Source: Viola odorata
Lineage: Eukaryota > Streptophyta > Magnoliopsida > Malpighiales > Violaceae
Assembly: GCA_963691705.1 (NCBI GenBank)
Contig: OY829546.1
Coordinates: forward strand, 1,188,001-1,252,000
DNA length: 64,000 nt
Direction: 5' to 3'
The translations under genes and the position numbers were made by a program. The notes beneath the pieces are model-generated. The model searched no databases, had not been told where the DNA came from, and was given only the letters and a program-made list of their open reading frames with translations. Shown here one piece after another: positions 9,147 to 20,293 of this stretch. Every line of letters starts with the position of its first letter. Position 1 is the first letter of the stretch.

Positions 9147-12100
9147 ATGGATAGCAGGTGGCAGGTCAAATGCGGTACTGCATTGCAATCAACGACGCCG
9201 TCTAATGATCCATCCAGCTCACAACAGCCACGGAATCAGGTAGTTCCTATATATTATGGCAATGCATGTGTTCTTCTTCATGTTATTCTTATTGTCCTTG
9301 CTTTGAACTTTGTTACTTACTAAGTTACCGCTAGCATTGCTTCAATTTTATGTTATTTCAGTTTATTGCCGTTTTGATTTTTGGGTTTTTGATTATAGTA
9401 CTTTTGCCTGTCATTTAGATGGAGACTACGTCGGGACAGTTATTGTATCCTCCTTCCGAATTCAATTTAAGGTCTCAGGTTAAAGGAAGGATGGCAAATA
9501 ACACGTTTCATGGCTCAGGGCATGCTGAGCCGGGAAACTCATTTCTGGGTATTTTGTCTGGGCCAGCATCACTTCTGCAGTGTGATTTTCAGGAATTGTC
9601 GAATCCAAAACCGTTAACCACAACTAGTAGGACTCGTATTGATAGTAGTGGTGGTAGTACCGCTGTTCGTGGTATTGAAAGCCTGCCTCCGGTAAAATCC
9701 AGTGGGATTCCATCTCAAAATGTAAGCCATCAATACCTGCAAAATGGCACAGCAGTCGGTCCCAATTCTGCTTTACAGTATGGACTGCAGACTTCTGTTC
9801 CAGCTACTCGTCACATGGATTTTACTAATGGAAAAAATAAGGATGCTGCCTCTACAAGAGGGCAATGGCAGAGCATAAACACAAAGAATACTGCGAAGCT
9901 TCAGGACACGAATGTTCAGTTACAACAAAAAGTATCAAAAGAAGCACATCACTCTGTTTCTGATTGTTCGTTTGATTTTTCTAATGGGTGTCCCCGTGTA
10001 TTCTGCTCGGCTATAAGTAAGTCCTTGGCTATGACACATGCAGTTTCCTGTCGGGATTTGAGTGATACTAAGTTTGTGTTATGTCCTGATACCTTTATTT
10101 AATTGATCTTCAAAGGTGGGGATCTACTCCTTAGCAATACAGGACTCCTTGGCGTTCTTTGTTCATGCCACCGCTTCCATATGTCCGTTTCAAAATTTTG
10201 TGAGGTACTTTCTGCTAATCTTGTATGATGTTATTGGTTCTCATTATCATCTTCTTTATGTTTGATTGTTTCTGTCAAACAAATTTTCTTGTCATTTGGC
10301 ATTTATTCCCCCTTTTCAACTGATGTAACTGCATTTATTTTTCAGCATTCAGGTTTATGGAGTGCCAATCCTGGGGATGATGTCCGTATGGAAAGTGGAG
10401 AGTCTATTGCTCTGTGGCGCAAGCTGTACTTTCAGAAATTTGGGGTAGGATACTGATACTTCATCGTATTCATTTCTATGAGGACAAAATATTTTGAACA
10501 TGAGTGTATATCATGCATGTACTTGCATATTTGGGTGCAAGAGTGATTGAATTCAGAAAATTTGGCATGCTTGGCAGTTTGCTTCCTGTTTGTAACTTTT
10601 GTTTTCCTTTGTCATCATAGTAGCTGGAGTATTCATGTGAAAGTATTGTGTGGCTTTTGTTTCAGTTCTTGAATAAACATGATTCTAATGCATGTTACTG
10701 TAACGCAAATGCAAGTTCTGGTCTCACTGTATTAGTGCTATTGAACATTATTTTTCTCTCCATCATAGTAGATGCCATAGATTGGATGGTGATTTTTCTT
10801 ATTGACGTGTTTGAAGCAACGAGAACACTGGATGGTGATGTTTTTATGATGCTTTAGATTAGGGTTCCAGAAGATCAGAGTGGCTGGAACTGGCCTGAAG
10901 GATTCTCGTTGGCTGCTAGTTTAATTAAGTCCAGTATGTCTATGCCCACGTCCAAGGATTCTGACTGTATGCATCTACCTGGCTCATTTGGAGGGGAAGT
11001 ACGGTCCAGACAGCATTTAGACAATATTGTTTTACCAAAGAACTCTTTTGTTGAGGGTTTCAACAACAGACCACAGAGAAATGTTAAGAATGGCGACAAG
11101 TTTCTTGGTTTGGCTGGCAATTCACAAAGCAATGCACATGGTGTGGAGGATAGACTGGTGGTGGAGTGCCCTATATCAAGGCATTCAATAGTGCCATCTG
11201 ATGTTGGCAGAGGACTGGAAAATGGACCTCACTCTGTATCAGCTTATTTTGATGCTATTGCAAAGAATGGAAGTGTATCTACTGCCAATCGGGATCTGCA
11301 AAATTTAAGAGCCCTTATAAATTCTGGTACGTCTAATGGTGGAAAAAATGCACTTATTGTTGACAAGGATACCTCTTCAAGCATAGAATTGAGGCTTGGG
11401 CAACCCAATCATCAGAGTCAACCTTCTGGAAACCTGGCTTTGTCAGGAATAGGATCGCGATTACGCAACACACTTGTTAATTCACAGAAGCCATTTTCTG
11501 AAGAGCAGATGATTCATTATGGTGAGTTGTTACAACGTTTCTGGTTAGCTTATTATCTAATAGCGCATGCGTTAGTTTATTATTACCATCTTTGTTTTTA
11601 ACCTCTAAGCTTTATGGTAACTAGCATTTCTTGAATGATACAGTAACTAGTTCTGAAGAAGAGAGGCAACCCAGACAACATCTTCCTGTTTCTGGACTGT
11701 CTAATCCTGCATCAAGAGTGGAACAAGACCAGTCAAACCATCGACAATGTACGGTCAGTAACACCTACTATGCTGCAAAACAAGTTAAACTCAAAGGTGA
11801 CCAGACTGGGACTTCATTGCCTTCACTATTTGAGCACTTTAATGCTCCACCTGGGGGGAGCTTGTATTCCAAAGCTACTAATAATGCATTGAACGTCAGG
11901 GAGCACATAATCTCTGAGAGACTGCATTGTGAATCCCATGCTGCCAAGTCTAACCCTGTTAAAATCCACTGGAGTGTTGGAAGTGGTTTAGAAAGGGAAT
12001 GGACGGCCCCTGAATTGGGTTGCTTTAGGCCTGTAGACAAGGGGAAAGCAGTGGGATGTCTTACAGGTGTAACTGGTCCAGGATCTAAAACTCAAAAGTG

Positions 12101-15100
12101 GATGGAAAATACAAGCCTTCTTCCGGGAATGGCCAGTGGAAACAGTTACTCTGGTTTTTCAGCAGTGCATGACAACAACCATCATCATCATCATTTGTCT
12201 AGCATCCTATCAGGTGCACAGGATCACACATTAAATAGATCCATGGGGTCAAAACCCTGGTTCTCTGAGAAAATTTTGACATCACAAGTAGTTCCATTAG
12301 GTGTCAAGGCTTCCACTTCATCCTCCCTTCCAGATTTGACTCCAGTCCTGTCACAACAAGAGGGCATTGGTGTAAACCCTTCTTCACTTGATGATAATCT
12401 AAGATCAATTGCTTTGAGGCAAATATTGGAATTATCTAAGCAACAACATGCGTTGTTGTCCCTTGCGGAGAATCTAGAACAACGGAGATGCAATGACAAA
12501 CTATGCTGTTCTCTTATCGAACCATCAAGATATGAAGAAATATGTCATGGGCCTCCGCATCCCTGTAGGCAGTATGTTTCTGAAATTCCCACGAGACCAA
12601 TTCCATCTGTCCCTGCTCGAAAGATGGACAGTGATAAATTTGCACCTGTGACAGGCAAGTGCATTAAACTTTGCAAGTTGTTGTGTTAATATTAATTTTA
12701 CATTCTGGTTATAATTTTTCATTCCTGAGCTAGTCTGATAATTTTTATTGTGTCGGTCTTTATGTTAATCATTTTCTTGTCCAGGTTTTAACAACTGGTG
12801 TAATTTATCAACAGTGAGAAAGGGAATACCATTGCAGCACAAAGAAACCAAGATGCATTGTCAACGTTCTCACGATGCCCTGCAAAGTGAGGAGCACTCT
12901 TTAAGGTTGTCTTTAATAACTTTGTTTTGCATTTTTTTTGTATGATATGATATGTTCAATGGTTTTACTTATCTTTATATCTTAGTCTGCTTGACAAGTT
13001 GTTGACAAAGAATTTGGGTGCTTCCCTTCTCTAAAAAGATTCATTTTTTGTTCAAGAATGATGTGTTGAATAAAACCTTCCATTTCCTGATTGTACATAG
13101 GATAAAGTAGTTGGTTTAAGTCATCTCCTATATTTGGTTCCATTGTATGTTACCTTTTTATGCGTGTCAGTTGGAAGATGATGAGCTTTCATATTTCTTC
13201 CTTGCTCTCCCTTTCTGATAATTAATACTTTTTCTGACACCTAACCGTTTTTATGTTAAAATGTCACAGACTTGGTAGAAGTGAAACCAACATTGAAAGT
13301 TGCTGTCAGGGAACACATATTGGTCAGGGAAACTGCAGCTGTACCACCCATACAAAATGTTTAGGAGGAAAACTCATGCTGACAGAGGGGAATCCTCCTA
13401 TTTCCTTCATAGAACAGATGGGAGGTGCCAGTGACAAGGCCCCTGCATTAATTGCTCTTGACAGTCATTTTACTCTAAAAGAATCTACTGTCTCTTTAGA
13501 TCAGTATAGGAAATTAGGGGAGCAACTGCCTAAAAACGCTAGTTGTCATACCTATCAGTGGAAAGATGTGCCAAGCAAGACAAAAACGGTCTGTGATCAG
13601 GTGGTATGTGTAAAGCAATCGTCTGATACGACAGACAGAAGGGAACATGATGTGGGTCGAGCCAGAGATACTACTAGGAAGTGCCCCAATATTGCTTCTA
13701 GCCTGGCAGCTGTGCGCACTGAAGATTCATTTAAAGAGCAAGAAATGTCTAGTATTTCTTCTGGTTGTTCAGCTCCTGTTGTTACCCAAATATCCATAGA
13801 AGTTAACAATGTGGATTCATCTACTGCTGTTGCTGCTAATACTGGATATGTAAATCATCTTTTAGTTGATGAAGGATCAGGCATTGATAAATGTTGGTCA
13901 TCAGATGATGCCGTTGAAAATGACAGAAGTGCTGAGTTCTCTTGTTCTGCTTGCCTGACAACCATGAAAAAAGATGCATCTTTTCGAGCTATTAACAGCC
14001 GATCATCTCGCAGTCTTCTTGATGAGGTTAAGCTCATGGACTCTTTGACATGGAAAAGAGGCCAAAATCAAATGCATACTGGGATTGGTGTTCATGAAAA
14101 AAGCAATTCTTCGCAAGATTGTGAAATGGGCTCGAAAAGTGGAAAAGGGAAAAGAGAAATAAAGTTGAAAGTGTTGGATGCATCATTAGGAGCTGTAGGC
14201 CCTGCGGAATGTGCTAAACATATTGAGTATGACGAAACTTCCAAACGGCCCTGTTTTCCCGCTGATGTGGAAACAGTTTCGTTGGCCCATGAAACTTCTC
14301 TTGCGTCGGGTGGTCATTCTAGTAAACCTATTTCCAAAGGCGTTAAGTGTCAGCCTATCTCGTCTTTGCCTAAACCTCGTTCTCGTAAGAGAGAGGCGCC
14401 CGGAGAAGATGATCGTAGGGCAGAACAAATTAACAATGGTAGCTCTTGCCAGATGGCCGAGACTGCAGACAGAAAGAAATTCAAAGGTACTGGAAGTTCT
14501 GATGATTGTGCTCAGTTCCAAACACAAGAACCAACTCATACTGTGAATGATTGCAAAAGCATGGCAAGGCCTATAGTGTGTGGTAATTATGGTGAAATAT
14601 CTGATGGAAGAATGACTGTAGATGTTCCCGTGAAATATAAGTTTGTTTCTCTTCAGAAGGTTCTTAAAACTGCTAGGAGATGTACACTTTTAAAAACCTG
14701 CAGACCTGGACAAACTTTATCGAAGGAGCTGAAGCGGACAAAACTAAGATGGAGCAAGACTTGGTATGAGAGAGTCTCCAATTTGAAGAGAAAAAATGAT
14801 AATGCTTTGGGTTATGAAGGGGTGGTTCTTCACGATTCCAGAAAGGGTGCATCCACCTGTGCAGACCAGGGATCTGCCATTGAGATTTTAGTGTTGGAGA
14901 AGGAGAAAGGCAATGAAATCAAGAAAGCTTCCGGTGTTCTAGACTCTCAAACCGAGGGGCAGCCAAAGGCAAAGTTTAAGGAACTTCGTAGTCGTAACCT
15001 TAATGAGCTGTCATTAACAGGTAACGTATATATACTTTTATAACTTTGATGTTAGACACTTTTCCTTCATTTCTCAAAGGAAAAAAGAAACATTCCCATC

Positions 15101-18100
15101 TTTTTTTAGTGGAAAGAATGTTTCACTTCATTGTTTTCTATTCTTTTCAGGAAAGAATTCAAGCTTTGAAATGGTTTCACATACGAAGATTCTCAATTGT
15201 GCATCAAAAAAGAGAGCAAAGAAACTTGATAATGACTCTGACTCGAACTCTGACTCTGACTCTGACTCTGACTCTGACTCTGACTCTGACTCTGACTCTG
15301 ACGATTCTTTTTGCATATCTGGATCATACAAAATTAGCACCAAAAGGTGAGGAAATAGTTGGTGCATAACTTCTAGAGATTGGTCAACTCATACTTGTAT
15401 TCTGTGTAACATCTTTAATTAGTAGATAGGTGCCATCTGGTATACAGTCTCAGTTAAAGTCTGCAATAGTATGTTTACCATTGTTGTTGTTTATCAGGTA
15501 TACTCAAAAGCAAAAAAAATCAGCTACCAAGGATTCATTCTGCTGTGTGTGTGGAACCTCAAGCCAGGATGAAATTAATTGCTTATTAGAGTGTGGCCGT
15601 TGTTTAATCAGAGTATGTAGATATCAATGATGTTTGACCAATTTCTTCTCTGTATTTCTCAGTGATTCGCCATGCTAATAAGTGATGTTCTAATTAGGTA
15701 CATCAAGCTTGCTATGGTGTTTCTCAAGTCCCTAAGCACACTTGGTATTGCAGGCCTTGCAGGACAGGTTCCGAAAATATTGTAAGAAAATGGACTATTG
15801 CATTGTTTTTTACCCAATCTTTTTAAGAACTTTACTGTGTAGTCCTTTTAGCTTTTGTCTTCCATTTTTTTTATGTAATATTACTTATGGGCTATTTCCT
15901 AACTTATTACTTACCATTTAGCATGATTCTAGGACCAATGGATTATTTCTTGTAATAGTTTGTGTGTGTGAATTATTTTAGAACTTTTACTGAGTTCTGT
16001 TGCCTCCAGCTTTAATTATTTCTGTATAATATATATTTTTATCAGTGTTCATCTGAATTTAGCTTATGATTCTTTTATTGGATTTGTCTGCATCCAGGTT
16101 TGTGTTCTTTGTGGGTATGGTGGTGGGGCCATGACTCGGGCTCTTAGGTGCCGTTCAATTATGAAAACCTTTTTGAAGGCTTGGGGTCTTGAAACTGATC
16201 GTAGTCAGAAGAGTGCAAATCTTTCTGCTGAAACTTTGCAGGATGAGTTGAGCATGCTGCGTTCCTCAGGATCCATGGTGGAAAGTACTTCTTTTCCTTC
16301 TTTACACCCTGTAAATGTTGAGCCTTCAACTTCAGCTCATTGCAATACAGTGATGCCAAACCAGTTTGATACTTCACAAAGTTCCTTGGCTTGCATTAGT
16401 AATGTAAAGGCAAGTAACAGCATCATGATTGGGATGCTGGATACAACTGTGAAGCAGTGGGTTCACATGGTTTGTGGCCTCTGGACTCCTGAGACCCGGT
16501 GCCCAAATGTTGATACCATGAGTGCTTTTGATGTATCTGGTGTGTCATGTCATAGAGCCAATACGGTAAGGGTTCAAGTAAATGATTATTGATCTTAGAA
16601 TGTATAACTGGATACATATTAGTTTGTGCTGAAGTTATGATTATTTGGTTTGATCTGACTGAGTCTTATTTACCACTTGAGCCAGTGGACCTCCTAATGA
16701 CTTTTTATCAAAAAACAATTTGACTAAATGGACTATTGAAGCTCCTTTATATTATATCTTCAGTCAATGTGATGATTCATGTTCATTCTGTGGTCAGAAG
16801 AATGATGATGATAAACAATTCATGTTTTCTTTTAGACCCTTCATCTAAGAATTACAAAATTCTACAAATGATGTCACTCTTTAAGAATTATTATTATTAT
16901 TTGTCTAGTAGGTGTAATCTGTTCAATTACAATAAAATTGAAGTATGGGTTCTCACGACTACCATTTTATTCCCCAGGTGTGCTCTATGTGTAATCGCCT
17001 TGGTGGCTCATGTATACAGTGCAGGGTGGTGAATTGTTCAATTCAATTTCACCCCTGGTGTGCTCATCAGAAGGTTTATTTCCTCTCTTGAAAACCCAGG
17101 CTCTTAGTGCTCAGAGTTTGACTTCATATTCTGCCTTCATCTTTTTCCCTGCAAATGTACTAAATCCGTGGAGTCTTGTGTTTACTCAGTTTTTTTTCCT
17201 GATTTGTAGGGTCTGCTGCAAAGTGAGGTTGAAGGAGTTGATAATGAGAATGTTGGCTTTTATGCGAGATGTTTGCTTCATGCGACTTACCCAGCAAATG
17301 AAAATGGCTGTGATTTCGCTGATGTTGACACAGGTTGTCCAGGAGAAGAGAAAGAAAGCTGTGCCAGGACGGAGGTACTTTTGTCCTTTGATTGCGAATT
17401 GTTCTTTTTCTTCTTTATTTTTGGCAAATGAGGATTGTTATTCTTCTTTTTGCATTAACTTCCTTTTTTCCCTTTCATTCCTGTAAAAGGGCTATAAGGG
17501 CCGCAAAAGGGATGGATTTTGGCATAATCTTCATGGTCAATCAAGAGGGAATGGTGGATGTCTTGTCCCTCAAGAGCAGATAAATGCTTGGATTCACATT
17601 AACGGGCAGAAGTCATTTGTCCAAGGGCTTTCAAAGCCACCGATGTCAGATGCAGAGCATGACTGTCGGGTACATTTTCTTCCTATGCTATGCTATTTCC
17701 CCTGTTGCCAACTGAAATGATAATACACGAGTAGTAGAATTTTACTAGATTAGATGATGACATTGCTTGATGATGTTATTTTACTTTTCAACCTTGCTTG
17801 CAGAAAGAATATACTCGCTACAAACAAGCAAAAGGTTGGAAGCATTTGGTTGTTTACAAGTCTGGCATACATGCCCTTGGACTTTACACATCTCGTTTCA
17901 TCTCTCGCAGCGAAACGGTCTGACCTAACCTTCCATTCCTCAAGTTTTAGAGCCCTGCTAATTTTTGGATGACATGATGTCAGCTTATTATTTTAGGTGG
18001 TTGAGTATATCGGTGAGATTGTTGGACAACGTGTGGCTGATAAAAGAGAGATCGAGTATCAGTCTGGAAGAAAGCTGCAGTACAAGAGTGCTTGCTACTT

Positions 18101-18569
18101 CTTCAGGATAGATAAAGAACATATTATAGATGCCACTCAAATGGGGGGAATAGCACGCTTTGTCAATCATTCCTGCCAGGTAATTAAGAAAGTTTCCAAG
18201 CGTCTTATAACCATTTTTCACCTCAACTCAGCTTTCTCATCTTGTTCTTAATTCACTTTACAGCCCAATTGTGTTGCGAAAGTGATCGCAGTAAGGAATG
18301 AAAAGAAGGTAATTCAATATTTCATTACAAATCTAGTTCACTGGTGATGATGTGGACTATTATGCCCTATTTTGGCTTGGATATTTCAGCTTAGTTTATT
18401 TTTGAACCCAAACCAGTTGTTTTCAAGTTTGCAGGTTGTATTTTTTGCTGTGAGAGACATATATCCCGGCGAAGAGATAACTTATGACTACCATTTTAAC
18501 CACGAAGATGAAGGTAAGAAGATTCCTTGCTTTTGCAACTCAAAAAATTGCCGGCGGTATTTGAATTGA
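9147..18569 (+). CDS. PHD-ePHD-SET histone lysine methyltransferase (trithorax-type)
   Basis: Nineteen exons: 9147-9239, 9419-10016, 10116-10204, 10346-10444, 10858-11521, 11644-12654, 12785-12905, 13270-15020, 15151-15346, 15498-15612, 15698-15781, 16098-16565, 16978-17073, 17210-17374, 17490-17669, 17804-17917, 17997-18179, 18264-18308, 18435-18569. They sum to 6207 nt (2068 aa) and phases agree at every junction. The first 1500 residues are low-complexity and Ser-rich with a conserved patch near 235-300 (SCHRFHMSVSKFCEHSG). A PHD finger (CCVCGTSSQDEINCLLECG) is near 1554-1600, an extended PHD near 1608-1820 (MVCGLWTPE, FHPWCAHQK, GFYARCLLH), and SET near 1915-2055 with FVNHSC, PNC and GEEITYDYHF, then post-SET CFCNSKNC. 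It should methylate histone H3 in the nucleus. The architecture resembles proteins related to Arabidopsis At1g77800, not PWWP-containing ATX1/2. Intron 6 has a GC donor. Exons 1-2 are the least certain. Confidence 0.88.
15234..15303 (+). repeat. GACTCT hexanucleotide repeat in coding exon 9 of the SET gene
   Basis: About eleven near-perfect GACTCT units, one changed to GACTCG and one to AACTCT, sit in frame in exon 9 and encode an Asp-Ser dipeptide run just before the first PHD finger. Because the unit is six bases, copy-number change would keep the reading frame. Confidence 0.9.
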
Positions 18570-20293
18570 GAGCCACTTCAATTCTACTTGCTGTGAGTGT
18601 AACATCATCAATCAAATCCAAAAAATTAATCTTGTGCAGTTTGAAAGAAGAAAAAAAGATGCAATATTTTTGTCTTGTTAATATATATATCAACTAGGGT
18701 CATACCTAGTCCTGAGAATGTATCAGTATGTACATGTTAGTTATCTCACCCGAACCATCCAATGTACATTCATCCATGTTTAGCTGTGTAATTTCTCTAT
18801 ATGTTATCAATCACTTTTATTCGTGTAAAAGTATAAGCATCCACAGAAGGCATTATTATTCCGTATGATCCCGCTACAAGTTCTGTAGTCTTGTCGTTGA
18901 AGGATTATTTGCCCGGGAAGGTTACCGCATGTATGCAGGCCCCAAACTATAGCTGAAGGACAGTGAGAGAGGATTTGAGAGTTATGTACAGAGCATGACA
19001 CATCTTGAAAATGGGCAATGTGGTTTTTTGTAGGGAGTTGGTTTGGCAGGATTGACAGAAGCAAAAGTCCAGCACTTGATCTCAGCCAATATACCTTGCA
19101 AATTGTTTTATTTATTTATTTTACTGTTACTAATTGTAAGATTTATAATCCTTCTTTACAGTTGGATTACAGTTGGATTCTACTATGCACATTATGCGGT
19201 GACTAATTCACCATGGTAGCTTGGGTTAAGCAATGAAATCTTAGTTGTAGTTTTACGGGGCAAAACCAAGAGAGAATGAATGGTGAAATCTAACTTCTAA
19301 GCCTAGATAATGAATGGGAACTTCTAAATCAGAGGTTTCAGTTGAGAGACAGGTCGCTTCTTCCTCTTTTTGGTTCGAAATTTTGCTGCCCGGAGTTAAA
19401 TTCACGGGCAGTGAATGGTGCAAATTTGTTGTGTCATGGGCTAATACAGGCCCAAATTACCTTTCTAACATCATAATTATTCTATTTTTTTCCTTTTAAA
19501 AAAGGATTTTGGAAAAAAATAACAATGATGTGTACAAATTCATAGAATAAAAATAGCATAGCCTAAATTGAAATCGTAAGAGTTAGACTATAATGACCCC
19601 CAAAAAAATATTCTAGAAGGGATAAACTAAAAACCTCAAATTATATAGATACGTGTAAACAAAAAAAATATAAAACATTTGAGACTTTAGTTTTTTTATT
19701 TTATAGAAAATATTAACGAATAACAAATCAACTGATCGGAAACGCTTAACATATAAGATATAATATAATATCATGAAAGATAAATGAGAACAAAAAATAA
19801 TCCCTAACTCGTCCATGAACTTTTTTAAACTCGTGCATAATAATAATAATAATAATAAGAAGAAGAAATTTAATATATATATATATATAATGCCGTAAAA
19901 ACAAGAGATCATTTATTCCACTATGGTATAAAATCACAGGCCTGTGCTTGGAGTACAACCACTTATTCAGAAAACTCTATACTTACAAGAGAAAGGCGCT
20001 TACATTCATACTCGAGTCACTTTTATACTGAGAGTCAGAAGTGAGTGGGTAGCTAACTCGTGTAAAGTGAGTTCACAGTTTCCGTTACACAGTAATTTAG
20101 TAAAGTACATTACAATAGTTGCAGAATGAGCAGACAATTCTAGGATCTTAGTCAACCCAAACTCGTTAACACACGAGATGAAATTTCACAGATTGTTGTT
20201 GCGAATTGCGATACACTTACAAGGCATTTCATGGCCAAAATTTCGTCAAGATGCACACAACTTCATGTCTCAGCTGCGTCCTCCAAAATCTGT
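18570..20293. other. Convergent intergenic region between SET gene and HPAT
   Basis: Contains the 3' ends of two convergent genes. Beyond likely 3' UTR sequence near 18570-18800, the middle (19500-19920) is very AT-rich with a TAATAA microsatellite and TATATA run near 19840-19890. Open frames on either strand show no recognisable protein. Confidence 0.6.

Noticed and set aside
19613..19958. Minus-strand hydrophobic frames
   Set aside because: They arise from AT-rich microsatellite DNA (TAA and TA runs).
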